A stretch of DNA of 64,000 nucleotides from Epichloe hybrida. Taxonomy: Eukaryota > Ascomycota > Sordariomycetes > Hypocreales > Clavicipitaceae. A program made the translations under genes and the position numbers. The notes under the pieces were generated by a model. The model saw only the letters and a list, made by a program, of their open reading frames with translations, was not told where the DNA came from and made no database searches. The stretch lies in contig JAFEKR010000011.1 of NCBI GenBank assembly GCA_019022495.1, positions 248,001 to 312,000 of the forward strand. The letters run 5' to 3'. The stretch's first letter is position 1; every line of letters begins with the position of its first letter. This document shows positions 26,337 through 39,884 of the stretch, in pieces.

Positions 26337-29300
26337 ATTCTAAAGCTTCTCTTACTAGCTACCTAAGAGTAATATAAGGGGGAGAATTACCTAATTTACT
26401 AGAGTAATATTAAATAATAACCTAACCCTAATAAATAAAAGTTATACCTAATTAAATAAGGGTAATACTATAGGTAAAGATATACTATATACTAATAAAA
26501 CTATACTTATAATAAGACCCTTTACCCCTTATAGTAAAGCTATAGTAATACTAAAGTAAATTACTTAGCTAGAAAAACTCTAAAGATTATAAAAATAAGA
26601 ATAAAAGCTTATTAACCTTATTAAGGGTAACTTAAGGGAAGTATAAGAAAAAAGTAAGTAAAAAGCTAGCCTCTCCTTAAGTAATAGTAGCTAAGAGGTT
26701 AAAGTTAAGAATATTACTAAGCTTTAATACCTTATAAACTCCTAGAGGTATAAGATATAGATAAATAACTTAAACTATACCTTTAATAAGGTAAAGAAAA
26801 AATACTAATATAATTACTAAAAGATTCTCTTTATACTTAACTATATATATACTAACTATAAGGTAAGATAAAATAAATACCTTAATAAATAATAGGCTAA
26901 TAGCTAGGATAATCTTAAGAATAACTAGGATAAATTCTAGACTTAGACACTTATATTACTTAAGGACTTTATAAACTATAATACTTAAATAGCTATATAG
27001 CTTAAGAATATAAAGTAATATAAGGGCTAAAGCCTTATTAAATTTAGTATTTTCCTAGATTTACTAGAGATATACCTAGAAAAAGCCCTAGAAAAGTCCT
27101 ATACCCTTATATTCTTTATAAAGTTACTTCTTAAGCTATAGGACTATATTAACTTATATACCTCTATTACTAGGAAAATATAAGAAAAGGTTATATAACT
27201 TACCTAGTAATTTTAGGAGGCTATACTAAAGAGTAAGTAAAAGCCTAAGTATTTAGAAAATAAAGGATTATATAAGAACCCCTAATATTATAGAAATAAC
27301 TTACCCTAAGGTTATAGGCTATATAGAGATTAAAGAAATAAAGACTAGGAAAAGGGCCTAGCTATATACCTAAATAATAGTAAAGTTAGGGATAAGAGAT
27401 AATATTTTAACTATAATAGCCTAAACTACCTTATAAATAAGTATAATAAGCTAAGGAAAGAGCCTTAAGTTAAATAAGAAAACTTCCTAAGGTAAAAGTA
27501 AAGGCCCTTATCTTTACCTTAAATACTAAGGTACTAATTACGTGTTAATTTTATATACTAGTTATTATTTATAGGTATAAAGATATTAAAATAGTAGTAA
27601 ATCTAAATAGCTATACTAAGCTTAATATTATTAGTATTAAATTTATAAGAAACTATAAGCTTAATTAGGCTAAGGCTATAGTACTTATTCTCTAAGTAAT
27701 AAGGGCCTTTATAGTCCCTTAATATAGTATTTATAAGGTACTTATTACTATTAAAGACTTAAGAGAGAAAGAAAAAAACCTTAAGCTACTATATATAGCT
27801 ATAGATAAAGACCTAAGAGTAAGGGAAAGCCTTATCTTAATTAAAATATATATACTTAATAAAGAATATATATATCTTTATTTATACTTATAAAAGTAAT
27901 AATTTAAGAAAAAGAAAATAGCCTTTTTACTTATAACTCCTTATAAGTTTATAAAGGTAATATATAATAAGGCTATTATATATACTATTATAAGAGTTAT
28001 AGAAAATAAGTTTATTACCCTAAAAGATAATAAGGAAGTAAAAGTATATAAAACTATTAAAAATATCCCTAAGAAACTATATAAGTTTAAAGATATATTT
28101 ATAATAAATAAGGTAAGTAATTTACTATTAAGAAAGAAAACTAACTATATAATTAACCTAATACCTAGGGCTATACCCCTATATAAACTAATTTACTCTC
28201 TCTCTTAAAGTAAGTTAAAGAAGCTTTATAAATATATTAATAGAAACCTATAAAAAGGCTAGATAAAACCCTTTAAGAGCCTTATAAGTATACTTATTTT
28301 ATTTATACTAAAGAAGGATAAAATACTTTAACTATATATAAATTATTAGGGACTTAATAAAGTAATATAAAAGAATTATTACACTCTCCCCTTAATTTTA
28401 AAGATCCTAAACTAGTACTAAGGAGCTTACTACTTCTTAAAGATTAATATTAAGAATACTTACTATTAAATCTATCTTAAAGAGAGTAATAAGTAAAAAA
28501 CTATATTTTATACTTATTATAAACACTATAAATACCTTATAATACCCTTTAGGCTAACTAATACCCTAGCTACTTTTTAAAGCTATATTTATAAAGTGCT
28601 TTATAAGCTAGTAAACACTATTTATATAGTATATCTAAATAATATCCTTATTTTCTTAAAAATATAAAAGAAGTATACTATATATATTAAGGAAGTTTTA
28701 AAATATATAAGGTTAGTAAAGTTATATATAAAACCCTTAAAGTATTTATTTTACTAGAAATTAGTAAAATTCCTAGGGTTTATTTTATTAGTTAATAGTA
28801 TTTTAATAAATATATATAAAGTAAATATAATCTAAGACTAAAAGAAGCCTATAAGCTTTAAAGATATATAGTCTTTCCTAGGATTCTATAACTTTTACTA
28901 AAGGTTTATTTACTAATACTCTAGGATTATAGTACCTTTATATATATTAATAAAAGGTAGTTAAAATAGTATTTAGACTAGGAAGTTTATATTTAGGGAA
29001 AGGGAATAGCTAGTATTTAACTAGCTAAAGAATACCTTTTAATAAGTGCCTTTTCTTTATTATTATAACCTAAGTTAGCTAGTATATATTAAAATAAATA
29101 CTTTAGTCTTTATAATAGTAAGAATCTTATCTTAATAAAATAATAAGGGCTAATAGTATCCTATAGTATTTTAGTTAAGGAAGTTTATAAATACTAAATA
29201 TAATTATAATATAGTAAATTAAAAGTTACTTACTATAGTAAAGTTATTTAAATACTAGTAATACTATATTAAAGGCATAGTAACCCTAGTAAAGGTCTTA

Positions 29301-32300
29301 TTAAATTACTATAACTTATAGACTTTTATAAGGTAATAAAAGCTAAATAGGAGGTAAGCTAAATAGTATATATTCCTTTACTTCTTTTACTTTATAATTA
29401 AGCATAGACTTAGGAAGAGTAACCTAGTAAATACACTATTAAGATAGTCTAATTATAAAGGCAAACCCTTAATAAATAAGGCACTTTTACTAAAGCTTTA
29501 AAAAAAAATAGTAATTACTAAAGAACTAGTAAAGGAAAAGATACTAATATATAAGAGAAAATATAGTAAGATACCTTTAGGGAAGGAAAATACCCTAGTC
29601 TTAATATATTAAAGAAAATATAATAAGATACCTTTAAGGGAGGAAAATACCTTAGTCTTAGTAAAAAGACTTAGTAAAATACCTTTAGGGGAGGAAAATA
29701 CCCTAGCTACTATAGAGAGAGCTCTAGAGGCTAAAGTAGCCTAGTTAAAAGACTAGTTAGCTACTATAAATCTAGTAAAAGATTAGCTAAATAAGGGTAA
29801 TTTCTAGGAGAAAGTAGTATATATCTAAGATATTAGTATAGTATAAGAGATATAGAAGACTATTAAGCCACTAAATGCTTACTAATTTAGGCTAAATAAA
29901 CTATTAGTGTAATTACTATAGAAAGTATAGGATTAAGATCTAGATTTATAAAGGTAAAATAGTAAGATTAATAATTCCCTAGTAAGAGGTAAGGGAAAAG
30001 CTAGTCTATAGTTATATAGTATAAGGGGTTTTCTAATATACTAAGACTAAGTAGTTATTCCCTAGGAGCTTATCTTATAATAGGAGCTTTTATAGCTATA
30101 CTATAATAATTTACTAGTAAGTTACTTTAGGACTAAATATACTCTTAAGCTATTAAAGCATTACTTCTAGTAGCTAGGTATAAGTAAGTTAGTATTTAAC
30201 TATATTATAAGCTATAGGGTTTACTAGTAAGTAGTAGCTAGAAGGGATTACTTATATAAAAGCCTTAAATCCTTGCTAATACTATAGTAACTATAGGTAA
30301 AAATCTTAATAGATTTTATTATAGAATTACTAGTTACCTAAGTAAGTAAATAAAAGACTAATGTAATCCTAGTAATTATAGACTAATTTACTAAGTACTT
30401 TATTTTCTTACCTATAACTATAATAATTAATATAGCTAAACTAGTAAAGCTTTTCTATAAGGAGATTAAACTAAGGTTTAGGGCACTAGAGGGCATTATA
30501 TCTAATAGAGGATTAGTCTTTATAAGCTAATTCTAGTTAGACTTATACTACTTATTATATATAAAGTAAAGGCTTTTTATAGTATTTTACCCCTAAACTA
30601 ATAGGTAAATAAAGAGAATAAACTAAGTGCTTAAGTATTACCTTTAATACTTTATAGCTAATAACTAATAGATATAGTCTAAGCTACTCTTAATAGCCTA
30701 ATTTACCTATAATAATATAGTAAATAGGACTATAGGCTACTCTCTTAATTACTCCCTTATAGGCTATTTACCTAAGTTTTACTTAGCTTTTAGGGATAAG
30801 ACTAAAAAAAGGAAAATACTAGAAGCTTATATATATATTATAAAGCTATATAAAGTTAGAGAGTAGCTAAAGTAAAACTAGGTAAAAGCTACTAAGACCT
30901 AAGTAAAGTACTATAACTAGTATTACTAGCTATTAATACTAAAAAGAGATAACCTAGTATTATTATTAGTAAAGAACATTAGGCTTAAGGATATAAAATA
31001 GAAGCTAATCCCTAGATTTATTAGACTATTTTAGGTACTCAATACTATAGAAAAATAAGTATATAGACTTATATTACCTAAAAATATAGTTAGCTATATA
31101 ATATATTTTATATTAGCTTATTAGAGCTATAAAATTACTATAAAAACACTAGAGATAAGGAAATACTAATACTAGACTTAGAGAATAAAGATAATAAGTA
31201 TAAAGTTAAGGAAGTTAAGGACTATAGGAAGACTTAAGAAGGTAATAAATACCTAGTAAAATAGAAGGGTTAGCTAAGTAAATATAACTAATAGGTTTTA
31301 GTAAAGAATATAGAAAGCGCTTAATATATAATTTAGGTATTTTACTAAAATAAGTCTAATAAGAAAAGTAGTAAGATATAAGTAAGTTATAGGTAAAAAG
31401 ATATAATATTCTTATAGAAAAGGCATAGCCTTATTAGCTACTATTACACTCTAAAATAAAACCCTTAGATTACTTACTAAAAAACAAAAGAAATTATACT
31501 TATAAAGTAAGGAGAGTTAAGGGAAACCTCTCTATAGTAGCCCTTATATAGGAATACACTATACCCCTATAAAGAAAGTATTTACTTACCTTCTTATTTT
31601 CCTTAATAAAGCCCCTTATTACCTAGAAAAAGTAATACTTTACTACACCCTAAGGTATAAAACCTAGGTTATAAGACTATAAATATAAAGTTACCTTTAT
31701 TTTCTAAATATAGAAAAGTTTATAATAATTTTACTATAAAAGGGTTAGTAAATAAGTAGTAAAAAGAAATAAAATACTTACTACCCTTAGGATAAGCACT
31801 AGCTATATTATAATAGAAAGTTATTACTAAGATATAATATACTAATTATATAAAATTAATATCTCTTACCTTAAAATATAAGTAAAGTACTAGTATATAG
31901 GTAAGAAAAAGATAAACCTAGTAAACCTTTATAGCCTTTATAAGGCTAAATATAATATAGTGTGCTATATTAGCGTAGTTAAAACCTAATATTAAGGCTA
32001 AGTAAGACCTAGTAATACTAAAGTAAGTTACCTTAGAGAATATAAAGTCCTTAGAGTTCTCCTTAATAGTATTACTAAGGGTATTTATAAGGGTTTATAC
32101 TTAGTCTAAAAGGACTAAAAGGTCTAGAAAGTTACCTTTTATAGTAGCTATTACCTATATAAAGACATTAGAAATAAGGGACTAAAAGACTAGTAAATAG
32201 TAGTATATTTATAGTATTATAGGTATTACTATATTTATAATACTAAGTATAGTGTTTAAAATGCTTTACTATTATAATAGTAGTAAATAATTTAGTAAGG

Positions 32301-32665
32301 AATTAATAGTTAATCTTAGGTAATTTAAGCTTAGATAAAGGGTTTTTCTTAAAGTCTATATATCTAGTATATAAATAGTATATATAGGAATATTCCTTTA
32401 AGGGAATATATTTAGCCTTTATAATAAAAATATAGTAATACATAAGGGTAAAGTAAAGGTAACTAAAGGTATAATAATAATTTATAGAAAACTTATCTAG
32501 TATTATAGAAGAGAAAAGTATATAATATAATAAGAAGTTACTAGTAAATTTATACTTAAGCGCTACTTATTATTTATTATTATTTTAATATAGTAACTAG
32601 GTAGTAAATAGCTATATAATAGCTAGTAAGCTATTTAGGAGCCTAGCTATAAGTAAGGGAGTAAT

Positions 32666-32867
32666 TATAAGGCCTTACTTATAATAACACCTATAATTAC
32701 TAGTGAACCCTATAGGCAGGCTATGTCCTAGGGCTAGGTTTATATTATACTAGTAAGCTACTAGCTATAAGCTAGTAACTTGCACGCATAACACACTTAG
32801 ACCTAGCAAGCTTTAGTCAATATACTAGAGCCCCTATACTTCTTGCCTAGCTATCATTGTTCTTACA
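32666..32867 (+). repeat. chromovirus 3' LTR (202 bp)
   Basis: Starts TATAAGGCC (mutated TGTGAGGCC) after a purine-rich stretch AAGTAAGGGAGTAA and ends TTCTTACA. The mutation pattern is the mirror image of the 5' LTR: the inner left half is mutated and the outer right half is spared. Confidence 0.9.
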
Positions 32868-33942
32868 CTAGGCTAGTAATAAACTAACTTACTAATAATA
32901 TTATAGCACTAGTGCCCTAGATTCTTAATTAATTATATCTTATAAGATATATACTATAGCACTTAAGGTTTACCTAGCTACCCTAAATTAGACCTAGAAT
33001 AGGTATAAAATAAGGGTAAAATAACTTACTTTAAGATCTTTAAACTTAGCTTACTCTAATTATTTTACTATAAGAGATTTCCTTAAATACCTCTTTAAGG
33101 CTATAATTTCCTAGGTAAATTAAAACTAAAATAGTACTAATAATAAAATACTTATAGTATTTATTAATATTTTATTATAAATTTCTATATAAAATATTAG
33201 TAACTAAATTAGCACTAGGCTAGAAAAGCCTTAAATAGCTTTAAGAAAAGGTAAGGAAAATAAAAACCTATAGGAAGTTTAATATAAAAAGAGAAAAAAG
33301 GTTAAAACCCTATAAGGAAAAGAGCTTTCTTTTATACTTAAGAGAGAAAGAGAGAGAAATAAATTATAATATTACATAGAAAATAAAGTATAAGATAAAT
33401 AAATATATAAATAGTATATAAGTAATCTAAAAGTAAAACTACTTAAATACTAGGCTTAAATTACTTACCTCTTACTATAAGTAAATAAAACTATATACTT
33501 AGACTTTATAAGGTATTTAAACTAGTACTAGGCTAGAGTTAGCTAAAAAGTAAGGTATTAAAAAAGCTAGGAGTAAAGTAAAGAAAAACTAAATTATTAT
33601 TATAAATTAGAATTTACCTTACTATAAAATAAAGTAAGAGGTATAGGGTAAGACTAGTATAGGGCTAGAGTAATATTAAAAGGAGCTAGCTAGGATTATT
33701 ACTATATATTTTTCCTTTTCTTTTATTTTCTATAGGATAAGGCTAGTATAAGCTAGCACTAAACACTTATAGTTACCTATACCTAATATAGTATAGGCCT
33801 ATAAGAGAGCTAGCGCTAGCCTATATATAGATATAAGAGGGTTTTTTTCCTAGTATAGGGTTTTCTCTCTTAACTAAGCGGTTAGAGTACTAGGACTAGC
33901 TACTTAATTAGCTATCTAGCGTAAAGAATATATAAATATATA

Positions 33943-34313
33943 TATATTAGTTTGGGGTATTTTTAATTAAAATAATAATAATAAATTATAGAAATAGTAA
34001 ATAATTAGTAGTAATAGTAAATAAAAGAATAAGTTAGTTTTTCTTAAAGTTATATTAGTAAAATAAAGTAATAAATATAATAGTATTATTAAAAAGTTAT
34101 AATATTATAAATAACCCTAGTTATAGTATAATCCTTAAAAAAAGGTAAATTTTAGATATTATATAACTAATTAGGTAAAATAGGTAATAATAAAAGCTTC
34201 TATATAACTAGCCTTCTTTTAATCTATATAATAATCTTATATAATAAAAAGGCCCACTTTTTTTTACTAACACTACATTTGTAGTTTTTGTAGTTAGTGT
34301 AGTTAGTAACTAC
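33943..34313. mobile_element. foldback hAT-like element C, right part (end missing)
   Basis: Continues element C after LINE copy 2. It matches the right arm of element E (39345-39690) up to GTTAGTGTAGTTAGTAACTAC. There element D begins exactly with CAGAGTATTG. The terminal ~25-30 bases of C and its right target duplication are not found. Confidence 0.75.
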
Positions 34314-36143
34314 CAGAGTATTGTTTGTAGTGTAGTTAGTGTAGTTTTTAGGAAAAACTTGTATTTGTAATGTAGTTTTTTTTTTCTTGTAGTTAATGTA
34401 TTGTAGTTTTTTTTTTTTGTAGTTAGTATATTATAGTTTTTTTTTTTTTTATAGTGTAGTGTATTGTAGTTTTTTTTTACTTGTAGTGTAGTGTAATTAG
34501 TGTAGTTACTAACTACACTAACTACAAAAACTACAATGTAGTGTTAGTATAAAAAAAAGTGGGCCTTTTTATTATATAATGTTATTATAAGGATTAAAAG
34601 AAAGCTAGTTATATAGAAGGTTTTATTATTACCTATTTTACTTAATTAGTTATAGAATTTATAATATTTACCTTTTTTTAAGAATTTTACTATAACTAGG
34701 GTTATTTATAATATTATACCTTTTTAATAATACTATTATACTTATTACTTTATTTTACTAATATAACTTTAAGAAAAACCTTCTAATTATTTTATTTACT
34801 ATTATTACTAATTATTTTATATTTTTATTATTAATTTAATTAAAAAATACCCTAAACTAATATAATTAAATTAAATTAGAAATCTAAACAAATATATAAA
34901 AGTTAATAGAATATATACTTAGTACTTTAATATTATTATTAATATAATAAGAACTTAAAAAAGCTTAAACTATTTATTTACTATTTAAACTAATTAAATA
35001 TTACTTTAAGCTTTATAATTCTAAAGCTTTAAGAAGTTATATATAGTAACTTTATATATCTTATTATAATAATATATAAAGAAAGAATATAATAAACTAA
35101 TATTTATAATTTATTAATAGATAACTAATAGTATTATTTTAATTACCCTATATAGCTTAAATAAGCTATAAAAAATAAGTTTAACTTGTTTTTAAAAATA
35201 ATACTAGGACTTAGTTTTATATAATATACTATACTTATTATAAAAGCTTTAATAACTTTTATAACCTTAATTACTATTATTACTATAATTACTATAATTA
35301 CTATAATTACTATAACTATACTATATTACTATAATTACTATATTACTATATTACTATTATTACTATACTTACTATTATTACTCTATACTTTTATTATTAT
35401 TTTAAAAAAACATAAAAGAGAAAACATTTTTATAATATTAATATTTTTAAAAACCTTAGAATACTAAGTTATTAAAAACTATAGCTTTTACTATAGTAAT
35501 TTACTTATAATTACTAGTATTTATATTTAAGTTATTTATTTATTATTTATTTATTATTAAACTTTAACACTAATAATATTATAAGTAATCTTAGTAATCT
35601 TAGTAATCTTAGTAATACTAGTAATATTAGTAATATTAGTATTATAAGCTATTATAAGCTATAATAAGATATCATAAGCTACTTATATTAAGTTTACTAG
35701 TAGTTTTTTTTATAGTTTTTTTAAAATAAGTAATAATAATAATTTATAGAAATATAAAATAATTTATAGAAATAGTAAATAATTTATAGAAATAGTAAAT
35801 AATATAATAAGAAGGTTTTTCTTTAAGTTATATTAGGGAAATAAAGTATTAAGTTAAATAGTATTATTAAAAAAGTATAATATTATATATAACCTTACTT
35901 AGTTATAATAAAATTATAAAAATAATATAATATTATAAATTCTATAACTAATTTAATAAAATAGGTAATAATAAAAGCTTTTATATAACTAGCTTTCTTT
36001 TAACCTTATAAATACTAATAACTAATAAAAAGTCTAATACTACATTTGTAGTGTTTGTAGTTAGTGTAGTGTAGTTTGTAGTGTAGTTACTACACTACAC
36101 TACAAATACTACACTACACTACACGTTTTAGTGCAATACTCTG
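34314..36143. mobile_element. foldback hAT-like element D, complete body, mismatched flanks (1830 bp)
   Basis: TIRs CAGAGTATTG (34314-34323) and CAATACTCTG (36134-36143), same orientation as B. Unlike B and E, the adjacent octamers differ: GTAACTAC (34306-34313) on the left against GCTATTAC (36144-36151) on the right. It contains poly-T/TGTAGT arrays at 34370-34500 and a variant ATTACTATA array at 35270-35390. Confidence 0.84.
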
Positions 36144-38043
36144 GCTATTACTAATAATAAAAGACTAGTAGTCTTAGAGACTAACTTTATTATAAAGAAA
36201 TAAGTACTTAGTAGCTATATAATAAATTATTTAAGTTATCTAAGTAAATTAACTTTATTTTCTAATATCCTTAGTATATTAACTTATAAATTATAATTAC
36301 CTTATATTAACTTTATTACTTAGCTATTACTTATACTTATTAATAATTTATTTAGTAATAAAATCCTTTTTTAATACCTAAGAATTCTCTAGAGTATTAT
36401 AGCTTTTTTATTTAACTAGATATTTATAATACTTTTTACTATAGTAATATAAAATAATTCTCTTAACTTTAAACTTTTATTTATTATCTTTAATAGTATC
36501 TTATAGTAAGGATATATTTTCTATATTTATTAAGTCCCTTTTAAAAGGCTTAAGACTAGTAATATTAAATATATTATATAATTAAGTACTAGGTAGTAAT
36601 TTTAATTAATAGACTAATCTATAATTTCTAATTACCTTTTTAATTTTATAAGAGCCTAGGTACTTTATAGCTAGCTTTTTACTAGGGTATCTTAGGTTAA
36701 TATTTCTTATTAATAGTAAAATATAGTTACTAACTTTAAACCTTATTAGAGTTTTTTTCTAGTTATAATATTTTTTATACTAAGTCTATAAGTTACTTAA
36801 AAGCTATTTAATTATAGTATACTTCTCTTTTAGTACTAAAACTTTACTTTTAGCTTAATTATTTACTAAAGGGATATTTACTATTACTTACTATAAACCT
36901 CTAGGATTATAACCTTATAATACCTTTACTAGTGTGTAGCTATATATTAAGTAATTACTTATATTATATATAAATTACACTATTAATAGGTTATTTACTT
37001 AATTAGTTTATTTAATATAAGTAAAAGCCCTTAAATAATGTTTTAAGACCTAGTTTAAATATTTTATCTAGCTATTTATCTAGGGTAAAAAGCAGCGCTA
37101 AGTAATTACTTTATTATAAGAAAATAATAAAAAGTTATCTAGAAACCACTAGTAAATATAAAACCTTAGTTTATTATAATACTTTCTAGGGCTTTATAGT
37201 CTTTTAAAATATATTCTAAGAATATAGTTACTAGCCTATTACTAGTTAGTTATATTAAAATAGGGATATAAATACTGTATTTTATAAAATAGTTAATAAT
37301 AACTAAAATTATATTATAAGTCTAATTTAAATCTTTTACTAGTAAAAGTCTAATAATAAAATCTATTAATAATTCTTAAAAAGAGTAATTAAGCACTAGT
37401 AATATAGCTAGCTTACTATATAGTTTATAATACCTTAGTTTTAAAGTCTAATAATTTATATAAGTACTAATATATACCTATATATCTTTCTTTATTATTA
37501 GCTAATAATATTAGTTTATAATCTAATAAAGAGTTTTACTTACTTCTTAGTGCCTAGTAATAAGGTTATTATAAGTTAGTAATAAAATTTTCTTTCTTAT
37601 ACTTAAAGGAATAAAAATATAATTCTTAAATATTAATAGTTTAAAGAGTTTAATAAACTATAATTAAAATATAGCTATATTATTACTTTTAAGTAACTTT
37701 AATTAAGCTATAGTAAAGTTATTACCTTACTATACTTTATATAATAAGACTTAAATTAAGGGTTTTAATTCTAAGCTTTTTTCTAAAAAGTTAAAGTTAA
37801 ACTTAGAAAAGGTTCTTTAAATAGATTAAATTCTAGCTATAATATCTCTATAAGTAATTAGTTTAATAAATACTTCTTATCTTATAAAAATATAAATAAG
37901 TAATATTTTTAAGGGGTACTCTTATTACTTACTAGTAATAATATATACTACATTATCCCTATTAGAAATAGCTAGTTTAATAGGAAAATTAAAATAATTA
38001 AGTAATAAATAATATATATACTAGGTACTAGTAATATTACTAT

Positions 38044-39884
38044 CAGAGTATTGCACTAAAACGTGTAGTGTAGTGTAGTATTTGTAGTGTAGTGTAGTAA
38101 CTACACTACAAACTACACTACACTATAAACTACACTAACTATAAGGAAAAAAAAACTACATTACACTAACTATAAAAAAAAAAAACTATAATACATTACA
38201 CTATAAATTTTTTTTCCTAAATTACACTAACTACAAACACTACAAATGTAGTATTAGACTTTTTATTAGTTATTAGTATTTATAAGGTTAAAAGAAAGCT
38301 AGTTATATAAAAGATTTTATTATTACCTATTTTATTAAATTAGTTATAGAATTTATAATATTATATTATTTTTATAATTTTATTATAACTAAGTAAGGTT
38401 ATATATAATATTATACTTTTTTAATAATACTATTTAACTTAATATTTTATTTCCCTAATATAACTTAAAGAAAAACCTTCTTATTATATTATTTACTATT
38501 TCTATAAATTATTTTATATTTCTATAAATTATTATTATTACTTATTTTAAAAAAACTATAAAAAGAACTACTAGTAAACTTAATATAAGTAGCTTATTAT
38601 ATCTTATTATAGCTTATAATAGCTTATAATAGCTTATAATACTAATATTACTAGTATTACTAAGATTACTAAGATTACTAAGATTACTAAGATTACTTAT
38701 AATATTATTAGTGTTAAAGTTTAATAATAAACAAATAATAAATAAATAACTTAAATATAAATACTAGTAATTATAAGTAAATTACTATAGTAAAAGCTAT
38801 AGTTTTTAATAACTTAGTATTTTAAGGTTTTTAAAAATATTAATATTATAAAAATGTTTTCTCTTTTATGTTTTTTTTAAAAATAATAATAAAAGTAAAA
38901 TAATAGTAATTATAGTAATAATAGTAATTAAGGTTATAAAAGTTATTAAAGCTTTTATAATAAGTATAGTATATTATATAAAACTAAGTCCTAGTATTAT
39001 TTTTAAAAATAAGTTAAACTTATTTTTTATAGCTTATTTAAGCTATATAAGGTAATTAAAATAATACTATTAGTTATCTATTAATAAATTATAAATATTA
39101 GTTTATTATATTCTTTCTTTATATATTATTATAATAAGATATATAAAGTTACTATATATAACTTCTTAAAGCTTTAGAATTATAAAGCTTAAAGTAATAT
39201 TTAATTAGTTTAAATAGTAAATAAATAGTTTAAGCTTTTTTTAAGTTCTTATTATATTAATAATAATATTAAAGTACTAAGTATATATTCTATTAACTTT
39301 TATATATTTGTTTAGATTTCTAATTTAATTTAATTATATTAGTTTAAGGTATTTTTTAATTAAATTAATAATAAAAATATAAAATAATTAATAATAATAG
39401 TAAATAAAATAATTAGAAGGTTTTTCTTAAAGTTATATTAGTAAAATAAAGTAATAAGTATAATAGTATTATTAAAAAGGTATAATATTATAAATAACCC
39501 TAGTTATAGTAAAATTCTTAAAAAAAAGTAAATATTATAAATTCTATAACTAATTAAGTAAAATAGGTAATAATAAAAGCTTCTATATAATTAGCTTTCT
39601 TTTAATCCTTATAATAACATTATATAATAAAAAGGCCCACTTTTTTTATACTAACACTATATTGTAGTTTTTGTAGTTAGTGTAGTTACTAACTACACTA
39701 ACTACACTACACTATAAGCAAAAAAAAACTACACTACACTAACTATAAAAAAAAAAAAACTATAATACATTACACTATAAAAAAAAAAAAACTACACTAC
39801 ACTAACTATAAGAAAAAAAAAACTACACTACAAATACAAATTTTTCCTAAAAACTACACTAACTACACTACAAACAATACTCTG
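38044..39884. mobile_element. foldback hAT-like element E, complete (1841 bp)
   Basis: TIRs CAGAGTATTG (38044-38053) and CAATACTCTG (39875-39884) with exact 8-bp duplication ATTACTAT (38036-38043 and 39885-39892). The left arm (about 38230-38560) and right arm (about 39360-39650) are inverted repeats of each other: AAAGAAAGCTAGTTATATA on the left pairs with TATATAATTAGCTTTCTTT on the right. The single-stranded element could fold on itself. The centre has TATAATAGC and GATTACTAA repeats and no transposase frame. Confidence 0.88.

Larger units (their letters stand above)
26135..32867 (+). mobile_element. Ty3/gypsy chromovirus, structurally complete (6733 bp), RIP-degraded
   Basis: Bounded by 202-bp LTRs and an exact 5-bp target duplication CTAGG (26130-26134 and 32868-32872). 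The empty site is in LINE copy 1 at 18588-18592. Plus-strand Pol is readable in fragments. The RT has GLNKVI.KNYYTLPLI near 28350-28400 and a catalytic block at about 28629-28656 reading YLNNILIF (family YLDDILIF). The integrase core is near 30310-30480, in the form D.FTKYFIFLPIT. A decayed chromodomain near 31245-31310 reads KYLVK.KG..SKYN, which places it among chromoviruses. About 1.2 kb of non-coding sequence separates the chromodomain from the 3' LTR. No frame is intact. Confidence 0.87.
21289..33942 (+). mobile_element. Tad/I-type LINE, copy 2 (near full length, split by a chromovirus)
   Basis: Two parts, 21289-26129 and 32873-33942, about 5.9 kb once the chromovirus is removed. It is inserted in foldback C with a ~14-bp target duplication, TATATTAGTTTAGG at 21275-21288 and TATATTAGTTTGGG at 33943-33956 (one mismatch, as RIP would give). 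The first ~130 bases (from ACAGAGCCATCGGG) are free of RIP, as is the tail near 33885-33930. ORF1 with zinc knuckles lies at about 21420-21955, and ORF2 from about 22430 to 25000 in decayed form. Confidence 0.82.
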
